DNA of 64,000 nucleotides, taken from JARRQJ01 sp963761035 (GTDB lineage Bacteria; Pseudomonadota; Gammaproteobacteria; DRLM01). The stretch is from positions 496,001 to 560,000 of the forward strand of contig CAVXFH010000002.1 of NCBI GenBank assembly GCA_963761035.1, in the 5' to 3' direction. The notes beneath the pieces are model-generated. The model did not search any database, was not told the DNA's origin, and worked only from the letters and a program-made list of their open reading frames with translations. This document shows positions 38,146 to 46,354 of the stretch, piece by piece (the stretch's first letter is position 1; each line of letters opens with the position of its first letter). The translations under genes were made by a program, and so were the position numbers.

Positions 38146-39222
38146 GTGTCTGAACAAAGTGAAGCCCTCACCGTGCCGAAGACGGTTGTACAACCTTTGA
38201 TATTCATCAGCCATGATAGCCGCGATGGTGAACTCGCTGAAGCTTTTAGCAAACTCCTGAAGAGTGTGAGCGCTGGCATGCTGAAGTCTTTCCGGTCGTC
38301 TGACAAGAAGGGCACTGAGGGTATTGAGTTCGGTGATGAGTGGTATAAGGCACTAATGTCAAAACTTGACGCGGCCTCTGATGTTGTTTGTCTGTTGACT
38401 GAGCGGAGTCTGGATAGGCCTTGGATACTCTATGAAGCAGGGGCAGCAAAGGGGAAATTGGGGACACCAGTGCATGGCCTAGCATTGGGTGTCCCTTTGA
38501 GCAGAGCAAGCACAGGGCCTTTTTATCAATTCCAGAACAGCGACGAGAGCGAGGAGTCCTTGTCTAAGCTAGTGCTTCAATTATGTCGCCGAGTTCAAGG
38601 GTTAGAACCCGAGCTAGACGTTGTTAAGGCGCAGGTGCAGACATTTAGAACGACGGTAGTAAGCGTGTTGAAGCGGATAGGCATTACTGGGAAAACTGAA
38701 AAAAAAGAACCTGTCGACGAAGCAGCAGTCGCAAAGGTCCTCGAGGAAATGAAACTACTAGTTCGCGAGCTGTCAGTGCGTATTGAAAAACAGATGATAG
38801 AAGGAACCGAACGCTTCAATCGGCCTAGGCGATTTCGAAGATTTCATCCGATGATAATTGATGAATTGTCGCATATGATATCGAGAGGCGAAGATGATCC
38901 GATTGGAATATTGATTATCTCTAGCTTTGTCCGAGAAGATTTTCCATGGCTCTATGAAATCGGCATAGAAGCTTACAGAATGGCAAAATTAGGAAGACCT
39001 GATGCTGTGCATATGGCTTTGACGACATTTCGCAATGCCGCCGAGGTAACAGTGCGAGGACCTTTCCTTGAAGAGTTGGGAAGCAAGGAATCGGCATTAA
39101 TGTACAGGGAACTGCCGATGATCATTGATCATTATATGCAGCGCATACTCGACAAGCCGAGTAAAAAGCGCTCCCGCTTAGAGAAGGACATGAAGACGAA
39201 TGCAAACGAAGATGATATCTAG
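38146..39222 (+). CDS. TIR-domain protein (358 residues), first unit of the defence cluster
   Basis: N-terminal TIR domain (about 16-150): PLIFISHDSRDGELAEAF starts it, the BB-loop region follows, and the putative NADase Glu97 is in WILYEAGAAKG. A coiled-coil-like linker (about 155-240, VLEEMKLLVRELSVRIEKQM) leads to a helical C-terminal domain (about 255-340) with no family I recognise. Start is GTG with GGGAGA five bases before. TIR proteins often hydrolyse NAD+ or make cyclic ADP-ribose signals in phage defence. The 46-bp repeat follows its stop by 50 bases. Confidence 0.8.
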   Translation: MSEQSEALTVPKTVVQPLIFISHDSRDGELAEAFSKLLKSVSAGMLKSFRSSDKKGTEGIEFGDEWYKALMSKLDAASDVVCLLTERSLDRPWILYEAGAAKGKLGTPVHGLALGVPLSRASTGPFYQFQNSDESEESLSKLVLQLCRRVQGLEPELDVVKAQVQTFRTTVVSVLKRIGITGKTEKKEPVDEAAVAKVLEEMKLLVRELSVRIEKQMIEGTERFNRPRRFRRFHPMIIDELSHMISRGEDDPIGILIISSFVREDFPWLYEIGIEAYRMAKLGRPDAVHMALTTFRNAAEVTVRGPFLEELGSKESALMYRELPMIIDHYMQRILDKPSKKRSRLEKDMKTNANEDDI

Positions 39223-39271
39223 CGCTGCGCTCAAGTGGGATGCCGCAACTGCGCGTACACCTCAGGCGAAC

Positions 39272-39317
39272 GCAAGACTTTCTACCTGGTGCTCAGATTT
39301 ATCTTTTCGGGCGCACT
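39272..39317 (+). repeat. 46-bp cassette-like repeat, copy A
   Basis: Begins GCAAGACTTTCT and ends TTCGGGCGCACT. Ungapped alignment by eye to copy D (41497-41542) gives 33 of 46 identical bases. Lies between the TIR gene and the TIR-like/caspase-like pair, same orientation as copies B and D. Confidence 0.6.
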
Positions 39318-39350
39318 ATAAGTAGTCTAAATTTTACTTAGGAGACCAGT

Positions 39351-39722
39351 ATGTCTGACAAGAAAATAATCTTCGTTGCCTTTGCAATCGAGGACGTAAG
39401 CATTCGCGACATGCTCAAGGGGCAGTCTTTGCATACTGATTCGCCCTTCGAGTACGTAGACATGTCGGTGAAAGAAGCTTATGACGAAGAGTGGAAAAAG
39501 AAGGTGCGGACCCGCATTCTTCGCTCCGATGGCGTCCTGGTAATCGTCAGCGAAAATTCCCTTACGTCCAGTGGGCAGAAGTGGGAGATTCAGTGCGCCA
39601 AGGAAGAGAAAAAGAAAATTCGTGGCATCTGGGCGTATAAAGAAGATCGCACCAACCTCCCCGGCGTGAATACGTTGGTCTGGACTTGGGACAACATCGC
39701 AAACTGGATTGATAGCCTCTGA
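39351..39722 (+). CDS. TIR-like signalling protein of a type IV Thoeris-like system (ThsB-like)
   Basis: 123 residues, one TIR-like domain of the MTH538/DUF1863 type found in Thoeris ThsB proteins. FVAFAIEDVSIRDML is the first strand and helix, FEYVDMSVKEAYDEEWKKKV the characteristic middle part, and Glu79 in GQKWEIQCA the likely catalytic residue. In Thoeris such proteins sense phage and turn NAD+ into a cyclic nucleotide signal. GGAG lies 7 bases before the ATG. Its stop shares a base with the caspase-like gene start, so the two are made together. Confidence 0.85.
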   Translation: MSDKKIIFVAFAIEDVSIRDMLKGQSLHTDSPFEYVDMSVKEAYDEEWKKKVRTRILRSDGVLVIVSENSLTSSGQKWEIQCAKEEKKKIRGIWAYKEDRTNLPGVNTLVWTWDNIANWIDSL

Positions 39723-40708
39723 TGCGCAAAGCACTCGTCGTCGGTATTGACTACTACGCCAACGTTTCAGCGCTCTATGGCTGCGTGAACGACTCGTTCG
39801 CGGTTAAAGCCATGCTCGATCGACATGCTGATGGTTCGGTGAATTTCGGTGTGAGGCATTTAACTGCTACTAGACCAACCGATCCGGTTGGGCGAGACGA
39901 GCTTCGGCAGTCCATCGAAAGCCTCTTTGCTGGGGATGGTGAGGTTTCACTCTTTTATTTTGCGGGCCACGGTCACATCGAATCGACTGGCGGCTATCTG
40001 TGCTCTTCCGATGTGAAGACTGGCAATGATGGTGTTCCATTGGCTGAAATCATGACCATGGCCAATCAGTCGAAGCTTCAGAATCGCGTGATCATTCTCG
40101 ATAGCTGTCACAGCGGAATCGCAGGAGGACGAGCATTGCAGCAGCATGTGGCTGAGATTAGCGATGGAGTGACCATCCTCACAGCCTCCACTGCGGATCA
40201 GTACGCAACCGAGGAAAATGGTGCCGGAGTCTTCACTAGCCTGTTGGTCGATGCGCTCGGCGGTGCTGCCGCAAACCTAGTCGGAGAGGTGACGCCAGGT
40301 GGTGTATATGCACATGTAGATCAGTCACTCGGGCCATGGGCACAACGTCCCGTTTTTAAGACTAATGTGAAGCGCTTTGTTTCCTTGCGGAGGGTGCAAC
40401 CTCCTTTGGAACTTGTTGAACTTCGTCGCATTTCGGAATTTTTTCCGATTTCTGGCTTTCAGTTCCAACTCGATCCAACATTTGAGCCAGAACGGCACGA
40501 GTCATGGGCCACAGACCCACGCGGCATTCCGGCACCGGACCCTGATCACAACGCAATCTTCAAAATCTTACAAAAATACAACAGAGTAGGGCTTGTCGTG
40601 CCTGAAGATGCGCCACACATGTGGCATGCCGCCATGGAGAGCAAGACTGTCCGTTTGACGGCTCTCGGTGAGCACTATCGGCGGCTAGCGGCAAAAGGGC
40701 TTATATGA
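39722..40708 (+). CDS. Caspase-like peptidase, effector of the Thoeris-like pair
   Basis: 328 residues. The N-terminal p20-like caspase domain (about 1-200) opens with KALVVGIDYYANVSALYGCV; the catalytic dyad is His83 in FAGHGH and Cys129 in LDSCHSG. The second half (about 225-328) is probably the signal-binding or regulatory part, with no family known to me. In type IV Thoeris the TIR-made cyclic ADP-ribose isomer activates a caspase-like protease that kills the infected cell; the gene order and fold content match. The protease specificity cannot be read here. Confidence 0.85.
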   Translation: MRKALVVGIDYYANVSALYGCVNDSFAVKAMLDRHADGSVNFGVRHLTATRPTDPVGRDELRQSIESLFAGDGEVSLFYFAGHGHIESTGGYLCSSDVKTGNDGVPLAEIMTMANQSKLQNRVIILDSCHSGIAGGRALQQHVAEISDGVTILTASTADQYATEENGAGVFTSLLVDALGGAAANLVGEVTPGGVYAHVDQSLGPWAQRPVFKTNVKRFVSLRRVQPPLELVELRRISEFFPISGFQFQLDPTFEPERHESWATDPRGIPAPDPDHNAIFKILQKYNRVGLVVPEDAPHMWHAAMESKTVRLTALGEHYRRLAAKGLI

Positions 40709-40769
40709 AATCCTCCCTAGTTGCAAGTGTCCGAGCGGAAGCTCTGACATAGTTCACCGTTAAACCAGG

Positions 40770-40815
40770 GCTAGGCACTCACTCCAGTGCCCAGGTTCAT
40801 CAGTTCGGGCGCGCC
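40770..40815 (+). repeat. 46-bp cassette-like repeat, copy B
   Basis: Begins GCTAGGCACTCACT and ends TTCGGGCGCGCC. 39 of 46 bases identical to copy D by eye; the last 33 bases (40783-40815) differ at only two positions. Lies 62 bases after the caspase-like gene and forms a hairpin-capable inverted pair with copy C. Confidence 0.75.
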
Positions 40816-40863
40816 ACCAACATAAGCCTTTGACTTTTCATAATGTTAATGCGCAGCCGACAG

Positions 40864-40879
40864 GATGAATCTGGGCACT
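40864..40879 (-). repeat. Inverted partial copy (copy C) of the cassette-like repeat
   Basis: GATGAATCTGGGCACT is the exact reverse complement of the core of copy D; similarity continues more weakly on both sides. With copy B it forms an imperfect stem around a loop of about 45 bases. Confidence 0.6.
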
Positions 40880-41082
40880 TTGAGTTACTCCCATAAGGAA
40901 TAATCAAGCGTCTCCCTTCAGGCGAGAGGTGACAAGCGCTCCTGTCCTGCCATTCCTATCAGTATTATTGGCATTAATATAGACGCCGGGTGCACCAGTT
41001 TCATTGCTCATCAAGCAATTACGATGGCACTATGTGCATCAGAGCTAAGAAATGTCTCGGCGCGGCACCTTTCTTCTATTAT

Positions 41083-41418
41083 ATGTTTTCATTCAAAATA
41101 ACCTGTAGCTGTCCAGAGTGCTGTTGTCAGTGGAGTCACAGAATCATGTGGCGACCTACATGGAGGACACCCATAGTGTGCCCCAAGTGCAATACACGCC
41201 TTCAAATCGAAAAAAGACAATGGAGGCGCATATCACTTCCGATACTAATCTCAGTGGTTGTACTACTAATCGTTGAGATTTCGGGGAAGCACTTTCTCAG
41301 GAAAGATGAGTTCCTGGTGGTGTTTAGTCTTGCATATGGGGTGTTCATAATTACCGGTATTTGGTGGTTGCGGACAGTGCTTACCAAATTGCGATTCGAG
41401 CATCAAGTTGAAAATTAA
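41083..41418 (+). CDS. Zinc-ribbon membrane protein of unknown function
   Basis: About 111 residues. Two Cys pairs (CSCPECC and CPKC, about 28 residues apart) suggest a zinc ribbon at the N-terminus. Two membrane helices follow: SLPILISVVVLLIVEI and VVFSLAYGVFIITGIWWL, and a short basic tail. The frame is open from a GTG at 40990; ATG 41083 puts the zinc ribbon at the start, but neither start has a ribosome site. Enclosed by repeat copies B and D. Small membrane proteins beside TIR systems could be effectors; that is inference only. Confidence 0.5.
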   Translation: MFSFKITCSCPECCCQWSHRIMWRPTWRTPIVCPKCNTRLQIEKRQWRRISLPILISVVVLLIVEISGKHFLRKDEFLVVFSLAYGVFIITGIWWLRTVLTKLRFEHQVEN

Positions 41419-41496
41419 CATATGCTTTGTGGCAGGCTAGCTAAGTCGGCACTTCGCGCAGCCTTTGAGCCCCGCGCAATTAAATATTAAGTGAGG

Positions 41497-41542
41497 GCAA
41501 GATATTCAATCCAGTGCCCAGATTCATCAGCTCGGGCGCGCC
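41497..41542 (+). repeat. 46-bp cassette-like repeat, copy D
   Basis: Begins GCAAGATATTCAAT and ends CTCGGGCGCGCC. Lies between the zinc-ribbon gene and the convergent nrdJ stop. It ends in a 14-base palindrome TCGGGCGCGCCCGA that copies A and B only partly share. Confidence 0.75.
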
Positions 41543-41584
41543 CGAAGAGATTAGAACCCTTTACCACTTAGCTCATAATCGTAC

Positions 41585-43408
41585 CTAATCCGCCTCTCGC
41601 TCCACGCTGCAGCAATGAGGGCCGGCCTCCGCTTCTTCTCCTCCGCGCAGCACCTCGCCGGTCACCGGATTGGGGCGGAAAGTGGTGCAGCCCTTCAGCC
41701 CTTTGTCGTAGGCCAGGCGGTAGAGATTGCGGAAGGCGGCGAATTCGTAATCGACGGGGATGTTGATGGTCTTGGAGATGGCCTGATCCACGTAAGGCTG
41801 GAGCGCCGCCTGCATATCGAGGTGGGCGGCGGGTTCGAGACGGCGGGCGTCGACGAAGGCGGGGGGCAGCGAGCTGGCCTCGCCGCGGCTGCGGCGCCAT
41901 AGTGCGACGGCGTAATCCTCCACCGGATATTCGGAGTAGGAACCGTCGAACTCCAGTACCCGCCGGCTGAAATCGCTGTCGAATATGGGTTCGACGCCGC
42001 TGGAAACGTTGTTGGCCAACAGGCTGATGGTGCCGGTAGGCGCGACGGCGGTGAGATGACTGTTGCGGATACCGTCGCGGACGATGCCGTCGCGGATATC
42101 AGCGGGCAAGGCATTTATAAATTCTCCAGCCAGATATTTATCTTTATTGAAGAACGGAAAAGGGCCCTTCTCGCGAGCGGCATCGATGGAAGCGCGATAA
42201 GCCGCGTGACAAATAGTTCGCATCACCTCGCGCGCAAGCTGAATTGAGGCATCGCTGCCGTAATGAATGCCCAGCATCAGCAGCGCATCGGCGAGGCCGG
42301 TGACCCCCAGGCCGATGCGCCGCGTCCCCCGCGCCTGCTTGGCCTGGGCGCTCAGGGGAAACTGCGAGGCATCAATGACGTTGTCCAGCAGCCTCACGCC
42401 CACGGCGGTGAGTTCAGCGACGCCCTCGAAGTCGAGACGCGCGTCCGGCGTGAATGGCGCGTGCACGAACCGCGTTAAATTGATGGAACCCAGGTTGCAT
42501 GCACCGTAGGGCGGCAATGGAATTTCACCACACGGATTCGTAGCGCTGATGCGCTCGCGGTAATAGAGATTGTTGAGCTGGTTGATGCGGTCGATGAACA
42601 GCACGCCGGGCTCGGCGTAATCATAGGTGGCGCGCATGATTTTTTCCCACAGCTCGCGGGCGCGTACCCGGCGGTGAACCTCGCAGGCCACCGCGCCGTC
42701 GCGCCCGGGCCAGGGACTCATGATGATTTCGCCCCCGGCACTGTGCCCCTCCCCCGGGAAGATCAGCGGCCAGTCACCGTCCTGCTCCACCGCCGTCATG
42801 AAGGCATCGCTCGCCAGCACCGAGATGTTGAAATGGCGCAACTGGGTCTTGTCCTGTTTGGCGGCGATAAATTCCTCGATATCGGGGTGATCGCAGCGCA
42901 GCGTGCCCATCATGGCGCCGCGGCGCGCGCCGGTGGAGAGGATGGTGGCGCACATACTGTCCCAGATGCGCATGAACGACACCGGACCGGAGGCCACCGA
43001 ACCGACACTGTAGGCGCGGGTGCCACGCGGCCGCAGCGTGGAAAAGTCGTAGCCGACGCCGCCGCCCTGCTGCATGGTGAGCGCACCTTCCTTCAGGGCG
43101 TCGAAGATGCCGTCCATGGAATCGCCGATGGCGCCCATGACAAAACAATTGAACAGCGTGACCTTGTGCGCGGTGCCTGCCCCCGCCTGGATGCGCCCGC
43201 CGGGCAGAAACTTGAAATTTTCCAGCGCGTGGTAGAAACGCGTCTGCCAGCCTTCTTTATCCTTATCTTCCACGGCAGCCAAGGCCCGTGCGACGCGGCG
43301 CCAGCTATCGGCGACGCTCGCGTCCCGCACCGCATTCCCCTCCCGGTGGCGGTATTTAACATCCCAGATATGGCGGGCGATTGGCGCAGTGAAATAGGCG
43401 TCTTGCAT
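41585..43408 (-). CDS. nrdJ: Adenosylcobalamin-dependent (class II) ribonucleoside-diphosphate reductase
   Basis: 607 residues. Makes deoxyribonucleotides with a B12-derived thiyl radical, independent of oxygen. Markers are NCFVMG, the active-site triad region NPCGEIPLPPYGACNLGSIN, and TGTISLLANNVSSGVEP; the C-terminal Cys pair in HCCSVE may accept reducing power. It has no ATP-cone domain at the N-terminus. A cobalt/nickel ECF transporter lies 2 kb away (45.5-48.4 kb), consistent with B12 need. Single-gene unit, convergent to the defence cluster. Confidence 0.95.
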   Translation of the reverse strand: MQDAYFTAPIARHIWDVKYRHREGNAVRDASVADSWRRVARALAAVEDKDKEGWQTRFYHALENFKFLPGGRIQAGAGTAHKVTLFNCFVMGAIGDSMDGIFDALKEGALTMQQGGGVGYDFSTLRPRGTRAYSVGSVASGPVSFMRIWDSMCATILSTGARRGAMMGTLRCDHPDIEEFIAAKQDKTQLRHFNISVLASDAFMTAVEQDGDWPLIFPGEGHSAGGEIIMSPWPGRDGAVACEVHRRVRARELWEKIMRATYDYAEPGVLFIDRINQLNNLYYRERISATNPCGEIPLPPYGACNLGSINLTRFVHAPFTPDARLDFEGVAELTAVGVRLLDNVIDASQFPLSAQAKQARGTRRIGLGVTGLADALLMLGIHYGSDASIQLAREVMRTICHAAYRASIDAAREKGPFPFFNKDKYLAGEFINALPADIRDGIVRDGIRNSHLTAVAPTGTISLLANNVSSGVEPIFDSDFSRRVLEFDGSYSEYPVEDYAVALWRRSRGEASSLPPAFVDARRLEPAAHLDMQAALQPYVDQAISKTINIPVDYEFAAFRNLYRLAYDKGLKGCTTFRPNPVTGEVLRGGEEAEAGPHCCSVEREAD

Positions 43409-43534
43409 GAGTCCGAGAATAGCACCAAATCAAGAGGTACTCACCCTGGACCCCTCCCGGTGTAACGTGGAAATGGAGACGAACGTCAGGCGAATTTCAA
43501 GTCTTTGTACACTTTGCCTTGCGCAATCTTATAT

Positions 43535-44932
43535 TTATTTCTTTATACGCTTTTGCAGGCGCTTGCGCTTCGTCACCTGGCGTTTGGTCAGGACATTCTT
43601 TTTGCCGGCATAGGGGTTGGCGCCGGTCTTGAACTCCAGCCGTAACGGGGTGCCTTTTAGACGGAACTGATTGCGAAAGGTATTGATGAGGTAACGCTGA
43701 TAGGCGGCCGGCACCGCCGCGGTCTGATTGCCATGGATAATAATCAACGGCGGATTGCTTCCGCCCTGGTGTGCATAGCGCAGTTTGATGCGGCGGCCCT
43801 TGACCAGCGGCGGCGGATAATGGATCACCGCCTGATTCAATAGACGGGTCAACTCCGGCGTCGAGAATTTACGCATGGCCGCGCCATAGGCGCCGATCAC
43901 TGCGGAGTACAAGTCGCCGACACCGCTGCCGTGCAGGGCGGAGACAAAATGCATGGCGGCGAAATCGAGAAAAGGCAGACGGCGATCGATGTCCTTTTTC
44001 ATCTGCTCGCGCTGCTCCGGCGGCAGACCGTCCCACTTATTGACGACCATTACCAAGGCGCGGCCGCGCTCCACGACCATCCCGGCCAAAGTCAGGTCCT
44101 GGGCACTTACGCCCTCCTGCGCATCCAACACCATAATCACCACATGGGCGGCGTCGATGGCCTGCAGGGTCTTTATGATGCTGAATTTCTCGATGGTATC
44201 TTCCACCCGCGCGCGGCGCCGCACCCCGGCGGTGTCGATCAACACATAGCGTTGGCCGTCGCGTTCATAAGGGATGTAGACGCTGTCGCGCGTGGTGCCG
44301 GCTTGATCGAAGACCAGCACCCGGTCTTCGCCGAGCAGGCGATTGATCAGGGTGGACTTGCCGACATTAGGGCGTCCTACCACGGCTACCCTGATGCCTT
44401 CATGCTCGTCCGCCTGCTCCCCGGCGGCATCGGGCAACTCTGCCAGCACCGCCTCCATCAAGCCCGCCACCCCGTCACCGTGGGCGGCGGATATGGCATA
44501 AGGCTGTCCCAAACCCAGACTTTGAAATTCCGCGGCGGCGAGCTGGGGGTCCGTACCCTCGCTTTTATTCACCGTGACAAAGATGCGCTTGCCGATTTGC
44601 CGCAAATGGGCGGCAATCTGCTGATCGCCGGCCGTCAAGCCACCGCGGCCATCCACCAAAAACAAGATGACGTCGGCCTCCTGCATGGCCTGCCGGGCCT
44701 GATCCGCCATGAGACCGGCGATGCTAGGTGCCGCGCCGCTTTTATCACTGCTGAGACCGCCGGTGTCCACCACAATATAAGGACGATCGCCGAGTTTGCC
44801 GTCACCATAGATGCGATCACGGGTCAGACCCGGCAGGTCGGCCACCAGGGCGGCGCGGGAATGGGTGAGGCGATTGAATAAGGTGGACTTGCCGACATTG
44901 GGCCGGCCCACCAAGGTGATGACAGGTTTCAT
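43535..44932 (-). CDS. der: GTPase Der (EngA)
   Basis: 465 residues, a tandem-GTPase that helps assemble the 50S ribosomal subunit. Two G domains, each with GRPNVGKST (residues 7-15 and about 185-193), followed by the KH-like domain. The C-terminus is strongly basic (TKRQVTKRKRLQKRIKK). In the usual order der follows bamB; here 7 kb of accessory genes lie between them. Confidence 0.97.
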   Translation of the reverse strand: MKPVITLVGRPNVGKSTLFNRLTHSRAALVADLPGLTRDRIYGDGKLGDRPYIVVDTGGLSSDKSGAAPSIAGLMADQARQAMQEADVILFLVDGRGGLTAGDQQIAAHLRQIGKRIFVTVNKSEGTDPQLAAAEFQSLGLGQPYAISAAHGDGVAGLMEAVLAELPDAAGEQADEHEGIRVAVVGRPNVGKSTLINRLLGEDRVLVFDQAGTTRDSVYIPYERDGQRYVLIDTAGVRRRARVEDTIEKFSIIKTLQAIDAAHVVIMVLDAQEGVSAQDLTLAGMVVERGRALVMVVNKWDGLPPEQREQMKKDIDRRLPFLDFAAMHFVSALHGSGVGDLYSAVIGAYGAAMRKFSTPELTRLLNQAVIHYPPPLVKGRRIKLRYAHQGGSNPPLIIIHGNQTAAVPAAYQRYLINTFRNQFRLKGTPLRLEFKTGANPYAGKKNVLTKRQVTKRKRLQKRIKK

Positions 44933-45496
44933 GGCTTCAGGTATGAATTCGCCGACGGTTAATCACGGATTATAGGTTAGGGGATTCAATATTTATATAA
45001 TAGTTTCATTATATTATTGCGAGGCACTTCTACATATTGCGCGAGGGAGAAAGCATCAAGTCTGTAAATGATACAGCTTCTTAAACCGCTTTACCGATAT
45101 TCCCGGGGACCCGGGCGAAAGGTCGCATCTCGTATATGAAGAGCGAATATCAGATCGTTTTTTGCATTATCGCCAATTATTCCGCTGCAGCCTTTATCAA
45201 TTATTCAGTCGGTAACTATCGTAGGCTCAGAAACGTGGATAAAGAGCGATCGGTAAATATCTTCATAGTAAATGCAGACGCATGGAATCTTAATTTTTAG
45301 CTTGATTGTGTTGAATTAGGGCGAAACCCTTCTTCATATTTCCCTTGAACCTAAATTTACAAGAGAGATTGATTCATCCGGCGGAAAATCAAAACCTCAG
45401 GCCAGGGAATTATCCCGCATTGAACCGGCAATCCGCTGTAACTACCCGCAGGCCGACTTTTCAAAAATCGGTGATTGGATGACCGCTAGGCCAGAT
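44933..45496. other. A/T-rich intergenic stretch between der and cbiO
   Basis: 564 bases, visibly more A/T-rich than the flanks. Contains the der promoter region and a 54-codon plus-strand frame (45136-45300, starting MKSEYQIVFCIIANYS) without a ribosome site, so not called. No riboswitch or terminator was recognised by eye. Confidence 0.5.
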
Positions 45497-46318
45497 CTAA
45501 CTGCCGGAATGTGTTTCGTTGACCCGGTGCAAGTGATGGTGACTATGGGCATCGGCTGCGCCGTAGGCATGGCGGTGGGCATGAACGAGATGAGCGCGCG
45601 TGAGAAGCTCCACGTCGTGCAGGATGTCCGCCGGTTTGCCGGAGGCAATAACACGCCCGTCTTGTATAACCAGACAGCGATCGGCGATGTCTTCGACGAT
45701 ATCAAGATCGTGCGTCGCGGTTATTACCGTGCGTTCCGAGCCACGGCATTGCACAAGAAAATTCACGACATCGCTGGCGCTTTTCGGATCGAGCGCCGCG
45801 GTCGGCTCATCGAGCAAGAGGATTTCCGGTTCAAGGATCAGCACCGAAGCCAGCGCGACCCGTTTCTTTTCGCCGCCGGACAGACGAAACGGCGAGCGGT
45901 CCTTGAGATGTTCGATGGAGAATTCCCTGAGCGCGGCGTCTACGCGCTCACTGATTTTTTCCTTGGGCCAGCCGAGCTGTAATGGGCCGAAGGCGACTTC
46001 ATCGAATACAGTGGGGCAAAAAAGCTGTACGTCGGGATTCTGGAATACAAAGCCAACTCGCCGACGGAAGGCAAAGGCGGTTTCATCATCCTGCATCCCC
46101 TCTTCGGATAATACTTTGCCGAACACAGAAATCTGCCCGTTATTGGCGAAGTAGAGTCCATCCAACAAGCGCAGCAGGGTCGATTTTCCCGAACCGTTGG
46201 CGCCGAGTAGCGCAACACGCTGCCCCCGTTCAATCGTCAGGTTGAGGCCGTTCAAGGCGGGCATGTCGTGATAAGAGTAGTGGACGTCAACGACGTCGAA
46301 AGCCGCATTCACGGTCAT
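45497..46318 (-). CDS. cbiO: Cobalt/nickel ECF transporter ATP-binding protein
   Basis: 273 residues. Walker A LGANGSGKST near 43, signature LSGGEKKRVALA near 142, Walker B ILLLDEPTAALDP, and the EcfA-type Q-loop region GFVFQNPDVQLF. The C-terminus is His-rich (HSHHHLH and other His residues), suggesting metal binding. ATG 46318 has AGGAG 8 bases upstream and is preferred over GTG 46327. Third gene of cbiM-cbiQ-cbiO, 36 bases after cbiQ. Confidence 0.93.
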   Translation of the reverse strand: MTVNAAFDVVDVHYSYHDMPALNGLNLTIERGQRVALLGANGSGKSTLLRLLDGLYFANNGQISVFGKVLSEEGMQDDETAFAFRRRVGFVFQNPDVQLFCPTVFDEVAFGPLQLGWPKEKISERVDAALREFSIEHLKDRSPFRLSGGEKKRVALASVLILEPEILLLDEPTAALDPKSASDVVNFLVQCRGSERTVITATHDLDIVEDIADRCLVIQDGRVIASGKPADILHDVELLTRAHLVHAHRHAYGAADAHSHHHLHRVNETHSGS

Positions 46319-46354
46319 AAGCTGCACTCCTAGGAAAATAATAATATCAGTCTG

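Noticed and set aside
39272..41542. Canonical integron attC sites
   Set aside because: The repeats lie where attC sites would be expected, but the GTTRRRY and RYYYAAC cores were not found in matching positions, so I call them cassette-like repeats only.
45136..45300. 54-codon plus-strand frame in the gap between der and cbiO
   Set aside because: No ribosome site within useful distance and no recognisable motif; it lies in A/T-rich DNA where such frames are common.
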